Part shown: positions 62,493 through 64,000 of the stretch, piece by piece
Numbering within the stretch: position 1 is the first letter of the stretch
Layout: each line of letters starts with the position of its first letter
Source of the DNA: Solibacteraceae bacterium
GTDB taxonomy: Bacteria > Acidobacteriota > Terriglobia > Bryobacterales > Bryobacteraceae
Length of the DNA: 64,000 nt
Reading direction: 5' to 3'
Assembly: GCA_026984795.1 (NCBI GenBank)
Contig: JALSRK010000060.1
Coordinates: 62,001-126,000 of the forward strand
Translations under genes and position numbers: made by a program
The notes under the pieces: model-generated
Told to the model about the DNA's origin: nothing
The model's database searches: none
The model's input: only the letters and a program-made list of their open reading frames with translations

Positions 62493-64000
62493 TTACCTCG
62501 GCTCCGTTACCCGAATCACGCGGTTCGGCTTTACCTTCCGTAGCGTCTGCACCGTCCCGCTCGGCCACCGGATCTCGACCGACTGGATCTTAGACTCCTC
62601 GCCCAGGCCGAAGTGAACCCTCGTGTCGCTGGTCGACATGAATCCCACGCTGCCGGCCACGTGATTGTAAAGCACCCGCCCCGAGCCGAGCGTCACCTTC
62701 ACTTTCGCGCCGATAGCGTCCCGGTTGCTCTTGCGCCCTTTGAGGTCCAGTAGCAGCCAGTTGCGCCCTGGGACGCCGGAATTGATCAGGATCCGCGGCT
62801 TATCGTTGAGCGACGTGACGACGATATCCATCCAGCCGTCGTCGTTGAAATCGGCGAAGGCGGAGCCCCGCTGGTAGCCCACCCGCAAAAAGTCCTTGCC
62901 GAGGTGCTCGGATACGTCTTCGAACTTCCTGCCCTCGAGGTTGCGGAACATCGTGTCGTGCTGGGCCGAACCCTCGAAGACGTAATCTACGTCTCCGTTT
63001 GCCGAAAAGATGTCTTTCCAGCCGTCGTTGTCGAAGTCGATGAAACCATTGCTCCAGCCGCCGAACTTCCGGCTGATCACCGAGATATTGTGCGTAGGCG
63101 AGACGTATTCGAAGTATTCGCCTTTCTCGTTCCGGAACAGGGCGAAAATCTGGTGCGGCAGGTCGTTATAGAAGATGTCCACCCAACCGTCGTTGTCGAA
63201 GTCTTTGGCGTCGCAGCCCATCGAGGAGACCACCACCCCTTCGTCGTTGTACGCGACGCCATAGAGCAGCCCGACCTCTTCAAACGTTCCATCACCGTGG
63301 TTGAGATACAGGAAGTTCGGTTCGGTGTCGTTGGCAATGAAGACGTCTTGTGTCCCGTTGCCGTCATAGTCGGCGATGGCGATGCCCATCCCCTTGCCCA
63401 AAGCCTCGGCGAAACCCGATTCCTTGGTGACGTCCTTGAACTTCCCGTTGCCAAGGTTCCGGAAGAGCTGGTGGGCGACGCTCTCATAGGTGCTGGGGTG
63501 GCAGTAGAGTTCCGTGTTCGTGTCCATCGTGCACTGAACGTCGGAGTACGGGCTCCAGAAGGTATAGTTGGAGACCACCAGGTCCAGCAGACCGTCGTTG
63601 TCATAGTCAAACCACGCCGCGTCCACGCTCAGCAGCTTCTCCGGCTTGGCCCCTGCCCCGGAACTGTCCGTCACATCAGTGAACGTGCCGTCGCCGTTGT
63701 TGCGGAACAGCGCATTCTTGCCGGCATTGGCGAGGAAGAGATCGGTGTCGCCGTCGTTGTCGTAGTCGCCGGCGGCCACCCCAAAGGTGAACCCGTAGCC
63801 GACCCCGGTGAGTCCGGCCTTTTCGGTGACGTCTTCGAAGACAAAGTTTCCCTTGTTCCGCAGCAGGAGGTTCCAATAGGAGCGGTCCACCTTCTTCATC
63901 TCCGGGAATTTCGCCCCGTTCGTGAAATAGATGTCCAGCAGACCATCGTTGTCGTAGTCGAAAATGGCTATGCCGCCGCACATGGGCTGCGGAAAATACT
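62493..64000 (-). CDS. FG-GAP/VCBS repeat protein with ASPIC/UnbV C-terminus (N-terminus off window)
   Basis: At least 502 residues; the frame continues past the right edge (residues YFPQP precede the first visible Met), so the true start is not here. FG-GAP/VCBS blades carry Ca-binding DxDxDG patterns repeatedly (FDYDNDGLLDIYF; GDYDNDGDTDLFL; ADYDGNGTQDVFI; KDFDNDGWVDIFY; ADFNDDGWMDIVV), a beta-propeller. The last 75 residues match the ASPIC/UnbV domain (NRDAIGAKVKVTLGSGRVLYN is its start). Extracellular or periplasmic, binding carbohydrate or protein. Convergent with the TPR gene, 22 nt apart. Confidence 0.92.
   Translation of the reverse strand, partial: YFPQPMCGGIAIFDYDNDGLLDIYFTNGAKFPEMKKVDRSYWNLLLRNKGNFVFEDVTEKAGLTGVGYGFTFGVAAGDYDNDGDTDLFLANAGKNALFRNNGDGTFTDVTDSSGAGAKPEKLLSVDAAWFDYDNDGLLDLVVSNYTFWSPYSDVQCTMDTNTELYCHPSTYESVAHQLFRNLGNGKFKDVTKESGFAEALGKGMGIAIADYDGNGTQDVFIANDTEPNFLYLNHGDGTFEEVGLLYGVAYNDEGVVVSSMGCDAKDFDNDGWVDIFYNDLPHQIFALFRNEKGEYFEYVSPTHNISVISRKFGGWSNGFIDFDNDGWKDIFSANGDVDYVFEGSAQHDTMFRNLEGRKFEDVSEHLGKDFLRVGYQRGSAFADFNDDGWMDIVVTSLNDKPRILINSGVPGRNWLLLDLKGRKSNRDAIGAKVKVTLGSGRVLYNHVAGSVGFMSTSDTRVHFGLGEESKIQSVEIRWPSGTVQTLRKVKPNRVIRVTEPR

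Noticed and set aside
1-64000. tRNA genes, rRNA genes, CRISPR arrays, insertion sequences
   Set aside because: No cloverleaf ending in CCA, rRNA conserved stretches, repeat-spacer series or transposase frames were found in the intergenic gaps, which are mostly under 350 nt.

Overview
The window is GC-rich chromosomal DNA that looks like Acidobacteriota, most plausibly a Bryobacter/Solibacter-type lineage. The evidence is family content: a protein of the acidobacterial VWFA-related family (8383-9438), a TonB-dependent receptor of about 1,160 residues with an N-terminal carboxypeptidase-regulatory-like domain (56519-60007), an FG-GAP/ASPIC-UnbV protein (62493-64000), PEGA-domain and TPR secretory proteins, and HAE1-type RND pumps. 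I saw no tRNA, rRNA, CRISPR array, insertion sequence, prophage or integrase. The taxon is an inference from gene families; no rRNA marker is present.

Layout. 1-2927: a truncated PilZ/J-domain fusion, a PEGA lipobox-less secreted protein and a membrane SpoIIE/RsbU-type phosphatase. 2954-7386: MFP-RND efflux operon 1 (minus strand). 7648-10317: SagB-like nitroreductase, VWFA-related protein and an S24/LexA-like peptidase. 10311-15819: acnA and gyrA. 15940-22762: efflux operon 2 (minus strand), complete with outer-membrane factor; its TolC protein carries an ABC-substrate-binding-like domain. 22940-26863: secreted metallo-beta-lactamase-fold hydrolase, zinc-ribbon membrane protein and an argC-argB-argA-like operon behind a promoter that overlaps an ARG-box-like operator. 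27060-34620: molybdopterin-binding protein, enolase-superfamily enzyme, NodB deacetylase, acyl carrier protein, ketoacyl synthase, family-2 glycosyltransferase and a lipoprotein sulfatase. 34667-39080: PDZ protein, HEAT-repeat anti-sigma factor, ECF sigma factor and ribosomal protein S1. 39220-41840: NtrB/NtrC-like two-component pair. 41885-47634: a four-gene minus-strand operon encoding a catalytically dead HtrA-like protein, two different ClC chloride-channel-family proteins and a TPR membrane protein. 47774-49715: NadD-like nucleotidyltransferase, EamA transporter, YggX. 49805-52824: divergent AAA ATPase and secretin. 53045-64000: YtxH protein, di-haem peroxidase, PocR-AraC regulator, TonB receptor, TPR protein and the ASPIC/UnbV protein, which runs off the right edge.

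How genes work together. Arginine synthesis genes are translationally coupled by ATGA overlaps and probably repressed by ArgR. The two RND operons are built the same way (adaptor overlapping pump by 4 nt), but only the second has its own outer-membrane factor. The sigma/anti-sigma/PDZ group is likely an envelope-stress circuit. The NodB-ACP-KS-GT2 run looks like a small glycolipid or acylated-glycan pathway. PocR-AraC and the TonB receptor are divergent and share a control region.

The most novel-looking items are the pseudo-HtrA/ClC/TPR/ClC operon, the substrate-binding-TolC fusion, the PilZ-J fusion, the NodB-ACP-KS-GT2 group, and a recurrent promoter layout in which a TAnnnT hexamer sits 6-9 nt before an ATG that lacks a Shine-Dalgarno sequence, which suggests leaderless mRNAs.
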